From a virus: a stretch of DNA of 23,621 bases. This document shows positions 1-8,078 of the stretch, one piece after another (within the stretch, counting starts at the first letter, position 1; every line of letters begins with the position of its first letter). The stretch lies in IMG/VR virus record IMGVR_UViG_3300017917_005342, positions 1 to 23,621 of that record; one strand, written 5' to 3'. The notes under the pieces were generated by a model, which ran no database searches, had not been told where the DNA came from, and saw only the letters and a program-made list of their open reading frames with translations. The position numbers and the translations under genes were made by a program.

Positions 1-183
1 CCTTACATTCCTGTAATGGTACAGAGAACCATTGGTCCTAACGATTTCGCTCCTCGTGTTGGCTTGCTAACACGTTATGGTGTTGTTGACAACATCTTTG
101 GTGCAAATCTTTATTACCACGTAATAATTCTGCAAGGTCTCGGTACTGCATTCACTCCGGGCACTCAGTCGGTGTACTTCTAA
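1..183 (+). CDS. Major capsid protein gp23-like, C-terminal fragment (partial)
   Basis: The open frame enters from the left edge and stops with TAA at 181-183, leaving the last 60 residues. The segment FAPRVGLLTRYGVVDN followed by FGANLYYHVIILQGLG resembles the conserved C-terminus of T4-type gp23 capsid proteins, where an F-A-P-R-V-G-L-x-T-R-Y-G block sits shortly before the end. In T4-like phages this protein forms the hexamers of the head shell. The fragment is less AT-rich than most of the window, as expected for a highly expressed structural gene. A strong terminator follows about 60 bp downstream. Only the C-terminus is seen, so a gp23/gp24-type paralogue cannot be excluded. Confidence 0.85.
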   Translation, partial: PYIPVMVQRTIGPNDFAPRVGLLTRYGVVDNIFGANLYYHVIILQGLGTAFTPGTQSVYF

Positions 184-243
184 GCAATTAGAATACGCGA
201 AAAAAAGAAATTAAATTTTTACCTGGTAAGTCCCAGGATCTTT

Positions 244-276
244 AAAAAAGGGCATCTTGCGGTGCCCTTTTTTTTT
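244..276 (+). terminator. Rho-independent terminator after the capsid gene
   Basis: An A-run precedes a 7-bp stem (GGGCATC / GGTGCCC, one G-U pair) closed by a TTGC tetraloop at 250-267. Nine T residues follow. It lies about 60 bp after the capsid stop codon and before the next late promoter, so it should end the capsid transcript. Confidence 0.9.
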
Positions 277-304
277 GCTTCTATAAAAAAAATAAGATAA
301 AAAG

Positions 305-312
305 AATAAATA
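305..312 (+). promoter_or_regulatory. T4-type late promoter box (AATAAATA)
   Basis: AATAAATA matches the T4 late consensus TATAAATA at 7 of 8 positions. It lies 5 nt before the ATG at 318. With T4 late-promoter geometry, transcription would start at or next to the start codon. Confidence 0.6.
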
Positions 313-317
313 ATTAT

Positions 318-674
318 ATGCCATCATATGTATTTGATTTTGAAGTTTCTAATCCATTAGCAACGAATCCTAATTCGTTAAATGCTTCATTAACATCAAA
401 TAGTGTAACGGTTGATACATTTGGAACAAACGCAAATGCACTATTATTTGAACCTGCAACGACATTATTAAACGGTGTTCTTGTATCTCTTACAGTTAAC
501 GGTACAACCCTGAGAGTCGACACAGCTTATCACGGATCATTATTTGCAATAGCTTCTGGAAGAGAAACTAGTGTATTTACAGTAAATTCTGGTTCCGCAG
601 CACAAACTGCAACTTATAATGGCTTTGATTCTGTAGGTCCTGAGGACAGAAGACTCTGGAATTTAAACGGTTAA
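318..674 (+). CDS. Small beta-rich protein, probably virion-associated
   Basis: This encodes 118 residues that I do not recognise. The protein is rich in Thr, Ser, Asn and Val, has short alternating hydrophobic stretches typical of beta structure, and has no signal peptide or membrane segment. It directly follows the capsid gene and its terminator and has its own late promoter box 5 nt upstream, so a head-decoration or other virion role is plausible but inferred. There is no Shine-Dalgarno sequence. Its TAA stop (672-674) abuts the stop of the convergent queF gene (675-677) with no spacer. Confidence 0.75.
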   Translation: MPSYVFDFEVSNPLATNPNSLNASLTSNSVTVDTFGTNANALLFEPATTLLNGVLVSLTVNGTTLRVDTAYHGSLFAIASGRETSVFTVNSGSAAQTATYNGFDSVGPEDRRLWNLNG

Positions 675-1601
675 TTATTGCCGTACCGTTTTAGTAAAAT
701 ACTTAAACTCATCAACAAGAGTCTTATCTAGTAAACTATAATTACTAGCTCTTGTTGGATTAATATCTATTCCACCGCGTCTTACATACAAACAACTAAC
801 CACAATCTCCTCAGGATTAAAGAGTTTAAATAAACGCATATATATTGTTTCACAGATTTCCTCATGAAAGTGACATTCGTCTCTAAAAGAAACTATATAT
901 TGAAGAAGGGAAGTCGGGTTAATTTCATACTTGCCCTTATAATGTATATATACGTCACCCCAATCCGGTTGTGATGTTACTCTGCAGTTACTTTTTAATA
1001 AAGCAGAATGAAATCTTTGTACTTTAGCTTCAGGAATCTCTATTGCAGATAGTATTGAAGGGTCTTCCGTATAAGACTTGGACTGTATCATTGTAACATC
1101 AATATTTGTTTCCAATGTCGGGTAGTCTTTATTAGAAAAGACTGGTGGGTAATAAAGATCATCAGAAATTGCTGCAGCAGATCGAACATAAACTTTGACT
1201 TCCGTTTCAAGTAATTTAGACAAATCTCTTGCAATTGTATTTTGTAATTCCATTAAAACATGAATAATATTACCTTTAAATACCTGCATATTAAAAGAAT
1301 TCATATACAGTTTAATAGACTTAGATTCGACAATATATTTGTTTCTGCAAGGATAAACAATCTTAGCTATAGCTGCAATTGGCATGCCTTCCTGTGTTAA
1401 GCAAGAAACTTCATAAGCATTCCAAATATCATACCCACAAAAAGGTACAAGACCGTTGACGCTATCATCATTAATGCCTAGATGCTTTCTGTTATTAATT
1501 CTAGGCTCTCGTACTAAAAGTGATGGATCATAAGTAGACTTATAACCAGTTATTTTGCCTAGATGTTTTGAAATATTACTATTATCTAATACCTTGTTCA
1601 T
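675..1601 (-). CDS. queF: NADPH-dependent 7-cyano-7-deazaguanine (preQ0) reductase QueF, bimodular type
   Basis: QueF reduces the nitrile of preQ0 to the aminomethyl group of preQ1. At about 308 residues the protein has the long E. coli-like (YqcD) architecture of two tunnelling-fold halves. Visible hallmarks are LGKITGYKSTYDPSLL near the N-terminus, the substrate/NADPH motif ESKSIKLYMNSFN (about 92-104), the catalytic Cys206 in SNCRVTSQPDWG, Asp213 in QPDWG, and the HFHE motif (His246, Glu247). I chose the ATG at 1601 rather than 1637 because the extra 12 residues are unlike QueF and would lengthen the overlap with the upstream kinase gene. The chosen start still overlaps that gene by 20 bp. 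It is the last gene of the minus-strand operon. In phages QueF implies preQ1-type DNA modification rather than tRNA queuosine. Confidence 0.93.
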   Translation of the reverse strand: MNKVLDNSNISKHLGKITGYKSTYDPSLLVREPRINNRKHLGINDDSVNGLVPFCGYDIWNAYEVSCLTQEGMPIAAIAKIVYPCRNKYIVESKSIKLYMNSFNMQVFKGNIIHVLMELQNTIARDLSKLLETEVKVYVRSAAAISDDLYYPPVFSNKDYPTLETNIDVTMIQSKSYTEDPSILSAIEIPEAKVQRFHSALLKSNCRVTSQPDWGDVYIHYKGKYEINPTSLLQYIVSFRDECHFHEEICETIYMRLFKLFNPEEIVVSCLYVRRGGIDINPTRASNYSLLDKTLVDEFKYFTKTVRQ

Positions 1602-2166
1602 GTAATTTAATTTTAATCTGTTCCATACGTTCTTCAACTGTTCCTTTTAAAATAGTTACCTTATCTTTCCATAAAAATTGATTTAAATAATAATTTTCAT
1701 ATTTATCAATAATTGCATTTCGAAAATCGACATCAATACTTCTTTCACCGTCATCGACAATTTCAATCTCATTAGGATCAGGATAAAAAATAATATCATA
1801 TTTAGAATAAAACCTATACCAATAATGTGTTGCTTGCTGCCATACTTGCACCGTCACTAATTTTTTATCATAAAAATATTCTGTATAAACTAAACCATCC
1901 AATAAACATCTATCATGCACTATACCTTTACACCACTTATCCATAGATACATTATTAAACAAATTCTTTAGTTCCTCGTTTATAATTAACAATTGAGTTA
2001 TATCATTAGCACCCTCTTCATTAATCTGTACATTACATTCATCTCTTATCTTTCTTGTAACTTCGTCAATATAAAAAAATTTGTCAAATATACCCCCACT
2101 ACTTCTCATTTTCTTAAGTAAAGTAGTTTTACCTGAACACTGAGGACCAGTAAACGTAATGTGCAT
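1582..2166 (-). CDS. P-loop nucleoside/nucleotide kinase-like ATPase (AAA_28/NadR-like)
   Basis: This 194-residue protein starts with a strand and a Walker A loop, GPQCSGKTTLL (residues 7-17). DRCLLDG near residue 85 has the position of a Walker B/lid-type Asp-Arg in deoxynucleoside and NadR-type kinases. A later DDGERSIDVDFR segment resembles the substrate-lid region of the AAA_28 family. It probably phosphorylates a nucleoside, a nucleotide or ribosylnicotinamide; the substrate cannot be read from the sequence. It lies 21 bp after the Nmad1-like gene and overlaps queF by 20 bp, so it belongs to the deazaguanine operon and may act on a purine or modified purine, which is inference. Confidence 0.8.
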   Translation of the reverse strand: MHITFTGPQCSGKTTLLKKMRSSGGIFDKFFYIDEVTRKIRDECNVQINEEGANDITQLLIINEELKNLFNNVSMDKWCKGIVHDRCLLDGLVYTEYFYDKKLVTVQVWQQATHYWYRFYSKYDIIFYPDPNEIEIVDDGERSIDVDFRNAIIDKYENYYLNQFLWKDKVTILKGTVEERMEQIKIKLHEQGIR

Positions 2167-2187
2167 AGCTTATTATAATCTATTAAA

Positions 2188-2532
2188 TTACTTACACCAC
2201 TTCTTTCTTTTTACTATCTCAGCAATAATACAATAAACAGAAGTATCTCCAAAAGCATCGAAAACCGGTTCATTAGCAGTTTCAAACGTCTTTTTTCTTA
2301 AAACTAAATTTATTAGTCGTTGTATCTTATCGTTCAATCTTACAACAATAGCAGAGATAGAGGCGTTAATATCTTCTTGTTTTCTTAATTCTGATCCTAA
2401 AGAAATATTATGAGGCCCATAATCAAATTGTTTTTTACAAAACAGTTCGTATTGCTCTCGTTGTATTTTTTTAAATTCTTCACATGTTTCCGGATAAGTT
2501 GACTCGACTGAGGTTATAAAGGAGTTTTCCAT
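2188..2532 (-). CDS. Nucleotide modification associated domain 1 (Nmad1/DUF1599)-like protein
   Basis: This 114-residue all-helical protein has FCKKQFDYGPHN (about 31-42), then RLNDKIQRLINL, and EPVFDAFGDTSVYCIIAEI near the end. The K-x-x-D-Y-G motif, the R-x-x-D-K-x-x-R-L helix and the terminal D-x-x-x-D-x-x-x-Y helix are the pattern of DUF1599/Nmad1. That family is associated with phage nucleotide hypermodification loci and resembles MazG-like helical pyrophosphatases. The biochemical role is not established. It sits 6 bp after the GMP reductase gene and 21 bp before the kinase, within the preQ1 operon, which supports a link to base modification. Confidence 0.78.
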   Translation of the reverse strand: MENSFITSVESTYPETCEEFKKIQREQYELFCKKQFDYGPHNISLGSELRKQEDINASISAIVVRLNDKIQRLINLVLRKKTFETANEPVFDAFGDTSVYCIIAEIVKRKKWCK

Positions 2533-2538
2533 AAAATG

Positions 2539-3495
2539 CTAAGCCTTTATACCATATTGAACATTTGTTAATGCAGATAAATTTATACCACCTGCATAGC
2601 TTATTGCACTTTGAAGATCCTGTTTAATCTCATCTATCTTTTCAAGATAAGTAAAATTATCCGTCTCCATTAATTTCATTGTACCTTCTATATTTTTTTT
2701 ATCAACTTTATTATGTACGCTTGCCGAACCATAATATTGCTTATACCGATGGCCTTTTTCATCGCGAACCACGGGTGCAGGGCTATCCGTACATGAAGCA
2801 AATATTGATCCACACATAACCATAGAAGCACCAGCGACTAATGCTTTTGCTATATCACCATTGCAACGTACCCCACCGTCTGCAATAATAGGTATATTTG
2901 TATCTTGTGCACATTCCTGAATACATGTAAACATGGGATATGTAAAGCCGGTCTTATCTTTAGTAGTACATGCATAACCCCCACCTATTCCAACCTTTAC
3001 AGCATCTGCACCTGCTGAATGTAGATAATTAATTCCTGCAGAAGTAGCTACATTACCGGCAATAATTTTTGTTGAAGGGAGATAATCTTTAATAATTTTA
3101 ATTTGATCAGCAACTTTAGTGTGATGACCATGCGCAACATCAATAGTAATAAAATCTACTCTCATTCCAAAACGACTGATATTTTTTATTAAAGCTTTAT
3201 CCTTTTCTTGAATACCTACGCTTATAGAAATATTATTAAATTTATCTTCTATTGCGTCTTTTATAAAGCCAAAAATATCAACATCAAACCGGTGCATTAT
3301 GTAAAAAAGAGAATGCTGATCTAAAAGTTTGCATATATCGTAATCCACGCAACACTTCATATTAGAAGGGAATACAGGCAAACTAAAATCTTTACCTAAA
3401 AAATTTACAGCGGTATTAATTTTTGAACGACTCTCTATAGAGGAGTGTTTTGGAATTAAAAAAATATTACTGTAATTGTAGCTTATCGATGTCAT
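2539..3495 (-). CDS. guaC: GMP reductase, GuaC type 2 (IMPDH/GMPR family)
   Basis: GMP reductase uses NADPH to deaminate GMP to IMP. The 318-residue TIM barrel shows FLIPKHSSIESRSKI near the N-terminus, DVAHGHH (119-125), AGNVATS, DAVKVGIGGGYACTTKDKTG with the catalytic Cys176, IIADGGVR, and YYGSASVHNKVDKKN followed by EIKQDLQSAISYAGG. The YxGSAS...KKN.EG and the C-terminal DLQS(A/S)ISYAGG blocks match the Bacillus-type GuaC2 better than IMP dehydrogenase, and there is no CBS insert. The usually conserved Gly-Pro-Gly before the catalytic loop reads Gly-Gly-Gly-Tyr. Its start overlaps the end of the formyltransferase gene by 29 bp. Inside this operon it may rebalance guanine nucleotides, or act on a deazaguanine analogue (speculative). 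Confidence 0.88.
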   Translation of the reverse strand: MTSISYNYSNIFLIPKHSSIESRSKINTAVNFLGKDFSLPVFPSNMKCCVDYDICKLLDQHSLFYIMHRFDVDIFGFIKDAIEDKFNNISISVGIQEKDKALIKNISRFGMRVDFITIDVAHGHHTKVADQIKIIKDYLPSTKIIAGNVATSAGINYLHSAGADAVKVGIGGGYACTTKDKTGFTYPMFTCIQECAQDTNIPIIADGGVRCNGDIAKALVAGASMVMCGSIFASCTDSPAPVVRDEKGHRYKQYYGSASVHNKVDKKNIEGTMKLMETDNFTYLEKIDEIKQDLQSAISYAGGINLSALTNVQYGIKA

Positions 3496-4060
3496 TATCT
3501 AGTATTTTATATGCTTTAAAAAAACTAATCCACAAATCTAATGCTACGACTCTCAACTTTTTATAAACGTCATCCAGCGTGCATTGTTGTATATCTACGC
3601 CTTGACTCATTAAAATTTCTCCCTCATCGACTTCCGGAATTACTTTATGAATAACACAACCCGCATGCTTATAATTCTCTTTAAAAGCTCTCTCTTGCGG
3701 ATTAAATCCTTTCAGAGAGGGGTACTTATTAATTAATCCAGGGTGAAGATTATATATTTCATACTTACTACAAATTTCTTTTGGTATAATTCTAAGATAA
3801 CCATGTAATGTTATAACAGGATTATTATATTGAGATAGTATATTTTCATATGATTCTATTGACGGTCTTCCTGGCAACATATACCAAATTGTCCTATTTA
3901 GTTTATGCTCTCTAAACGTAGTCGTGCTAAAAAGTTCTTTATTAATACCATCAGTTTTATGTCGATTAGTGATAATACCGTCTGGATAGATTTCTAAAGC
4001 TTTACAAATATCGTTTATTTCAGTTCCAGTTTGCGAAAAAAAGGCAATCCAAGGTCTCAT
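3467..4060 (-). CDS. GART-fold formyltransferase, probable dPreQ1 formyltransferase (DpdN-like)
   Basis: This 197-residue protein has the formyl-transfer fold of PurN/Fmt. The catalytic triad is visible: Asn104 and His106 in YNLHPGLINKYPSLKG, and Asp145 in GCVIHKVIPEVDEGEIL, equivalent to Asn106, His108 and Asp144 of E. coli PurN. Purine biosynthesis is unlikely to be its role because no other pur gene is near. It overlaps the dpdA-like gene by 4 bp (ATGA), which suggests translational coupling. Published work on phage deazaguanines predicted a formyltransferase, DpdN, that formylates the aminomethyl group of dPreQ1 to give fdPreQ1. With DpdA and QueF beside it, this is the best match, by context plus family. 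Confidence 0.8.
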   Translation of the reverse strand: MRPWIAFFSQTGTEINDICKALEIYPDGIITNRHKTDGINKELFSTTTFREHKLNRTIWYMLPGRPSIESYENILSQYNNPVITLHGYLRIIPKEICSKYEIYNLHPGLINKYPSLKGFNPQERAFKENYKHAGCVIHKVIPEVDEGEILMSQGVDIQQCTLDDVYKKLRVVALDLWISFFKAYKILDNDIDKLQLQ

Positions 4061-4863
4061 CTACGAATAATCTTACGAAACATTTTTAGATTATAATTTA
4101 ATAGATCTATTTGCTCGAGTGTTAATTGATGTTCCATCATATCCGCAAGTTTTGCATTCGGCTTAATATATAAGCCAAAATCTGCATCATATTTTAAATT
4201 ATGCATAGCGGCTACTACCGGATTACTCGTATCACAACTTACTATATTATATACATTTGTATCGACATAATAACGAAATTCTCTAGCTAACGAACACCCT
4301 AAAAGATGATGAGGTTTATTCCACTCCCAAACACCTTTTTCTATTAATTGTGCTATAAATCGCTGTCTACCAGAACAAAACCTTTCTAGTTGTGATACAC
4401 CTTCTCCGGTATATTCATAATAACTAAAATCAAAACTAATTGCAATCATGTCTGCTTCTGAAGACATAAACTTATAACAATTAATTAAATCATGCCATGT
4501 TTTACCTTGTACTGCACCTATAGATCTACATGAATGACTATTCTTAAGGGATTTAATTTTATCATTAAAGTTAATATAACTCTCAACAGTATCACCTGCA
4601 TTTTCAAGTACATCTGGTACAATAAACATATTTGGCTTTAATTCTAAAGCATAATTATAAAATTTTTCACTATCAAAAGCAGTACCGAGTTCAAAAATTG
4701 AATTATCTAATAATACCTCTCTATTATAAGAAGTCTTAGAATTCTTAAAAAAATTATAATATTCAGGATACCTATCAAACAGATGCACTAAAGCGTAGTC
4801 AAAATCATTATAATTTCTTGATTGATCCAATAAAACTAAGGGAGATTCGTGCGATACTTTCAT
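4057..4863 (-). CDS. dpdA: DpdA-like DNA guanine transglycosylase (TGT superfamily)
   Basis: Phage DpdA exchanges guanine in DNA for a 7-deazaguanine base. The 268-residue protein has TGT-type features in order: LLDNSIFELG (Asp53, at the place of the DSGGFQ motif), MFIVPDVLENAGDT (Asp84), IGAVQGKTWHD, HHLLGCSLAREFRY, and NIVSCDTSNPVVA with Asp211 where the TGT nucleophile lies. It is shorter than bacterial tRNA TGT and lacks an obvious C-terminal CxCxxC zinc site, as expected for short phage DpdA proteins. It is the first gene of the minus-strand operon, divergent from the baseplate gene across 39 bp. Subfamily assignment (DpdA2 or another) would need alignment. Confidence 0.82.
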   Translation of the reverse strand: MKVSHESPLVLLDQSRNYNDFDYALVHLFDRYPEYYNFFKNSKTSYNREVLLDNSIFELGTAFDSEKFYNYALELKPNMFIVPDVLENAGDTVESYINFNDKIKSLKNSHSCRSIGAVQGKTWHDLINCYKFMSSEADMIAISFDFSYYEYTGEGVSQLERFCSGRQRFIAQLIEKGVWEWNKPHHLLGCSLAREFRYYVDTNVYNIVSCDTSNPVVAAMHNLKYDADFGLYIKPNAKLADMMEHQLTLEQIDLLNYNLKMFRKIIRR

Positions 4864-4876
4864 AGCATAATAATAT

Positions 4877-4884
4877 TATAAATG
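4877..4884 (+). promoter_or_regulatory. Possible late promoter for the baseplate hub gene
   Basis: TATAAATG differs from the T4 late box TATAAATA by one base. It lies 18 nt before the ATG at 4903 in the 39-bp divergent spacer with dpdA. Confidence 0.4.
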
Positions 4885-4902
4885 TAAATATAATATATCA
4901 AC

Positions 4903-7878
4903 ATGAAAGAACCACAATATTTTGGTAACTATTTAGGGATAGTTGTTCAAAATAATGATCCATTAAGACAAGGTAGAGTAAAAGTTTTTGTACCGCATAT
5001 ATCCCCTACTGTATATAGTAAGTGGAATGAAGTTGTTAAGGATAAAAAATTTAAATTTTTAGGAAAAAATACGTTTAGCGATTTGACAGACATTTTAGAA
5101 GATCTTAAAAAAATATTACCCTGGGCAACTCTGGCAACACCTCTTGTAGGGGAATCGAGCAGCGGAAGATATAACAGCTATGTGAACGCTGGTTCTATAA
5201 GTGATTCTAGTACGCTAGATTCTTTCGTATTAAACTTATCAGGAAATGAACCTGATCCTAATTTAACTGAATATTCTCAGAATACAGATAATATAGGAGA
5301 AAAGCCAGGTAATATATATGATATTGGTTACTATAAGTTAAAAGATGCTTTCAGTGACCCGGCAGAACATAAAGCTAATGTTATTAATAAATTTAGTTAT
5401 AATTATACCCCGGAGTGTTATAGTAATTGTGCTAAAGGCAGTTTTCCTATTTTAAGTGTGGGAGCTCATGTTTGGGTTTTCTTTAGAGCAGGAGACCCTA
5501 TGTATCCGGTTATATTTGCTTCTTCTATGGGCGGTCAAGACTATAGGAGCATTTTTGATATTACTACAGCAAATACTAATATTTCCTCTATTAAAGATTT
5601 AGGAATAGATTACCCAGGCGAGTTTGAAAATGATCCATTACCATTAACAGAAAATGAAGAGACCGGTAATATTGAAGGTGGTGAATATAATATCAATACA
5701 GAGACTTATAGAAACAAATATGTAATAAATCAAAAAGGTGGAACTATTTCTTTCGTCAATAGTGACAACAGGGAGACTTTAAAGTTCACCCACTATTCCG
5801 GCTCATTCAAAGAATTTAATAATCTTACAAATATTGAATTTGCAGCAAGTAACGATCAAAAGCTTGTTTTAGGCGATCAATTTCTTACTGTAAGAGGTAC
5901 AAGAAATGAATTTACTGAACTCGATTATGATTGTATAGTAAAAGGTGATCGTTATAAAAAAATAGGTAATTTAAGAGCAGAAATTTTTAAGTTATGGAAA
6001 AATGTTTATGAAGGTAAGTCTAGCAGTATATCCCAAGAAGAAGTTAGTTACTTTGAAGAGCTTTATAAACGATATAATAAGCTCAACAGTTCTATAGTTG
6101 ATTCGCAGTTACTAAATAAAAATGCTAAATCTTTTGTAAGCGGATTAGCATCAGAAAAAGATAGTATACCAGATTTAAAACAACTTTTTGAAATTCAAAG
6201 ATGTGATTCATATGAAAATTCTTCCGGTATAAGATTAACTTCATCATTGCAAAATAAAAACGGAGCAGCAGCTCCTTGCCCGGTTTGTAATACTGCAGAA
6301 ACAAATTATTTCGTTTATAATAATAAAACTTTTGATGATTATATTAATATAGTGTTTCCATCTGTTGCTGATTCTTCCGGAGATTTTATCTTTGGTAAAA
6401 CATTTGATATTTCTAGTTTAGTTCAGAGCTTACGAGATATTGGTACTATAGGCAGCCCGGAGCTAGCATCTGCTTTATCTAATCTGGGGTTTGATAATGG
6501 TCCGGGTAAAATATTTGGAATAACGTGTCCTGCTTGTGGCGGCTCGGGAATTAGTCCTAGCTCATTTGGCGGAAAATATACAACAGATACAAACAAACAA
6601 AAACTTAAATCTATTTATGAACAGAAAATAAAAAAATTGGCAGAAATTGAAAAATTAATGGGCCTTGGTGGTAGCGAAATTATTGATATTACAAAGCATA
6701 AAATTGAAACCATTGGAATGGTAATGAATGATTCAAGTGCTATCCGTGTAGATATGAAGGGTAAGATGTTTATTTCTGATGTAGTGGTTGCGAAGTATGG
6801 ATGTTTCTATAATAGAACACCCACCCCGTTAGTAGAATTAGTGCATGTTGATGATTATCCGGGGGGTAATTATACATTGAATGTATGTAATAGATTTAAT
6901 GTATTAGTAGGTGCAGGAGGATTGAACTTGAAGAGTTATGGTGTCGTGAACATAAGCGGGGCTATGACTAACGTTGCAGGTGAACAAGTTAATGTTTCAA
7001 GCGAATTAGAAACTAATATAGATGGTGGAAAGAGATTAAGCTTAACAGGAGATGTTGTTAGTATTAAAAATAGAAATTTAGGTCAAGTAGTTATAGAGGG
7101 GTCTCTCGGTATAACAAATAATGTTGTTGTACAGGGTGGGCTTCATGTAGAAGGAGAGCTTACAGCTAATCATATCACAATACCCATGGAAATGCAGGGT
7201 ACTGAACAAGCTAAAGTCTTTGCTCGCCCCACGACAGATGTTGCAAATCTTAATGGTCTATGTACCGGATTTGGTGTACTATTAAATTCACCCCCTATAC
7301 AGGCACCGGGTGCGTTTGGTGAAACCGGTTTATGGGAATATAATCCTGCTATGATTGATACAGGTGCACCTTGGATTGGATTTACTGATGCACAGAGAAT
7401 TTGTGGAAGACTAATACAAGAATTACCTATAGGCTATATTAAAACCAATACGATAATTAGCGTTGGAAAAGATCCACAGGGTGGCGTTGTTACTGTTGTT
7501 AATATAAATGATGTACCAGTTTATGCATCTTCAACTGGACAGCCGGGCGGAGGTGATACGCCTGTATATGGCAGTGGTGTGGGTTCTGCTGGACAATGGT
7601 CTCCTGTAGGTGCAGCGCCGTATGATGGGTGTATTAAAGCGGTAAAATCTGCATTTACAAATATGCCAGACGGTTCTATTAACGCAACTCCCGCGCAAAT
7701 GAACGTGATGTTATTTGGTACGGGTGCTTCTTCTGACTGTATTCAGATTGAACCGCATTCTCATATGTTTAAAGGAGTTGCATGTTCGCTGCCTGAAACA
7801 AATTCCGGTGTAAGAAATAAAATAATAGGAATAGCTGGACCTATTAATTGTGAGCCAATTTCACACGGAAAAAAATAA
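4903..7878 (+). CDS. gp5-like baseplate hub / tail spike with OB fold and beta-helix, no lysozyme domain
   Basis: This 991-residue protein has the N-terminal OB-fold signature of gp5/VgrG-type spikes (YLGIVVQNNDPLRQGRVKVF), then a second OB portion (LPWATLATPL; GAHVWVFFRAGDPMYPVIFA). A region with GGTISFVNSDNRETLKF follows, and from about residue 670 to 770 there is a repetitive strand-rich stretch typical of a trimeric beta-helix (KSYGVVNISG, NVAGEQVNV, QVVIEGSLG, VVVQGGLHVEGEL). No GH24 Glu-Asp-Thr lysozyme motif is present, unlike T4 gp5; a separate lysozyme gene lies at 14409. The middle holds two CxxC knuckles (Cys459/462 and Cys542/545), a candidate zinc site. Near the C-terminus PHSHMF gives an HxH (His952, His954) like those that bind iron at the tip of P2-type spikes. 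Confidence 0.82.
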   Translation: MKEPQYFGNYLGIVVQNNDPLRQGRVKVFVPHISPTVYSKWNEVVKDKKFKFLGKNTFSDLTDILEDLKKILPWATLATPLVGESSSGRYNSYVNAGSISDSSTLDSFVLNLSGNEPDPNLTEYSQNTDNIGEKPGNIYDIGYYKLKDAFSDPAEHKANVINKFSYNYTPECYSNCAKGSFPILSVGAHVWVFFRAGDPMYPVIFASSMGGQDYRSIFDITTANTNISSIKDLGIDYPGEFENDPLPLTENEETGNIEGGEYNINTETYRNKYVINQKGGTISFVNSDNRETLKFTHYSGSFKEFNNLTNIEFAASNDQKLVLGDQFLTVRGTRNEFTELDYDCIVKGDRYKKIGNLRAEIFKLWKNVYEGKSSSISQEEVSYFEELYKRYNKLNSSIVDSQLLNKNAKSFVSGLASEKDSIPDLKQLFEIQRCDSYENSSGIRLTSSLQNKNGAAAPCPVCNTAETNYFVYNNKTFDDYINIVFPSVADSSGDFIFGKTFDISSLVQSLRDIGTIGSPELASALSNLGFDNGPGKIFGITCPACGGSGISPSSFGGKYTTDTNKQKLKSIYEQKIKKLAEIEKLMGLGGSEIIDITKHKIETIGMVMNDSSAIRVDMKGKMFISDVVVAKYGCFYNRTPTPLVELVHVDDYPGGNYTLNVCNRFNVLVGAGGLNLKSYGVVNISGAMTNVAGEQVNVSSELETNIDGGKRLSLTGDVVSIKNRNLGQVVIEGSLGITNNVVVQGGLHVEGELTANHITIPMEMQGTEQAKVFARPTTDVANLNGLCTGFGVLLNSPPIQAPGAFGETGLWEYNPAMIDTGAPWIGFTDAQRICGRLIQELPIGYIKTNTIISVGKDPQGGVVTVVNINDVPVYASSTGQPGGGDTPVYGSGVGSAGQWSPVGAAPYDGCIKAVKSAFTNMPDGSINATPAQMNVMLFGTGASSDCIQIEPHSHMFKGVACSLPETNSGVRNKIIGIAGPINCEPISHGKK

Positions 7879-8070
7879 TTATTTCTTCTTTTTCCAATTA
7901 TCCCTATGACGGGTTACCCAATCAATTAAAGCCCTTTCAAAACCTACATCACGCCCTTCACGTTCTGACATATACCATTTATTTTTTAAAATTTCTTCTC
8001 TTTCCTTTAAAAAATCTTTATAAAGATTTGTATTTTTAAATGCAAGATCATCGCTCGAAAGAGCATTCAT
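7879..8070 (-). CDS. Small conserved-looking phage protein, function unknown
   Basis: This encodes 63 residues, charged and helical, ending in a Lys tail. The core EREEILKNKWYMSEREGRDVG followed by FERALIDWVTRHRDNW resembles short proteins often seen in T4-like marine phages, with a K-W-x-x-S-E-x-x-G-x-D-(V/I)-G-F-x-x-A-L-x-D-W pattern; I cannot name a function. A late promoter box lies 8 nt before the ATG at 8070. Its stop directly follows that of the convergent baseplate gene (7878/7879). Confidence 0.75.
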   Translation of the reverse strand: MNALSSDDLAFKNTNLYKDFLKEREEILKNKWYMSEREGRDVGFERALIDWVTRHRDNWKKKK

Positions 8071-8078
8071 TACATAAG

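Noticed and set aside
314-523. Antisense frame opposite the beta-rich protein gene
   Set aside because: The plus-strand gene has a late promoter and fits the packing. The antisense frame has no promoter-like sequence or recognisable motif.
3467-4060. Formyltransferase read as purine-biosynthesis PurN
   Set aside because: No other purine biosynthetic gene is nearby. It is translationally coupled to a DpdA-like gene in an operon with QueF, so a DNA-modification role fits better.
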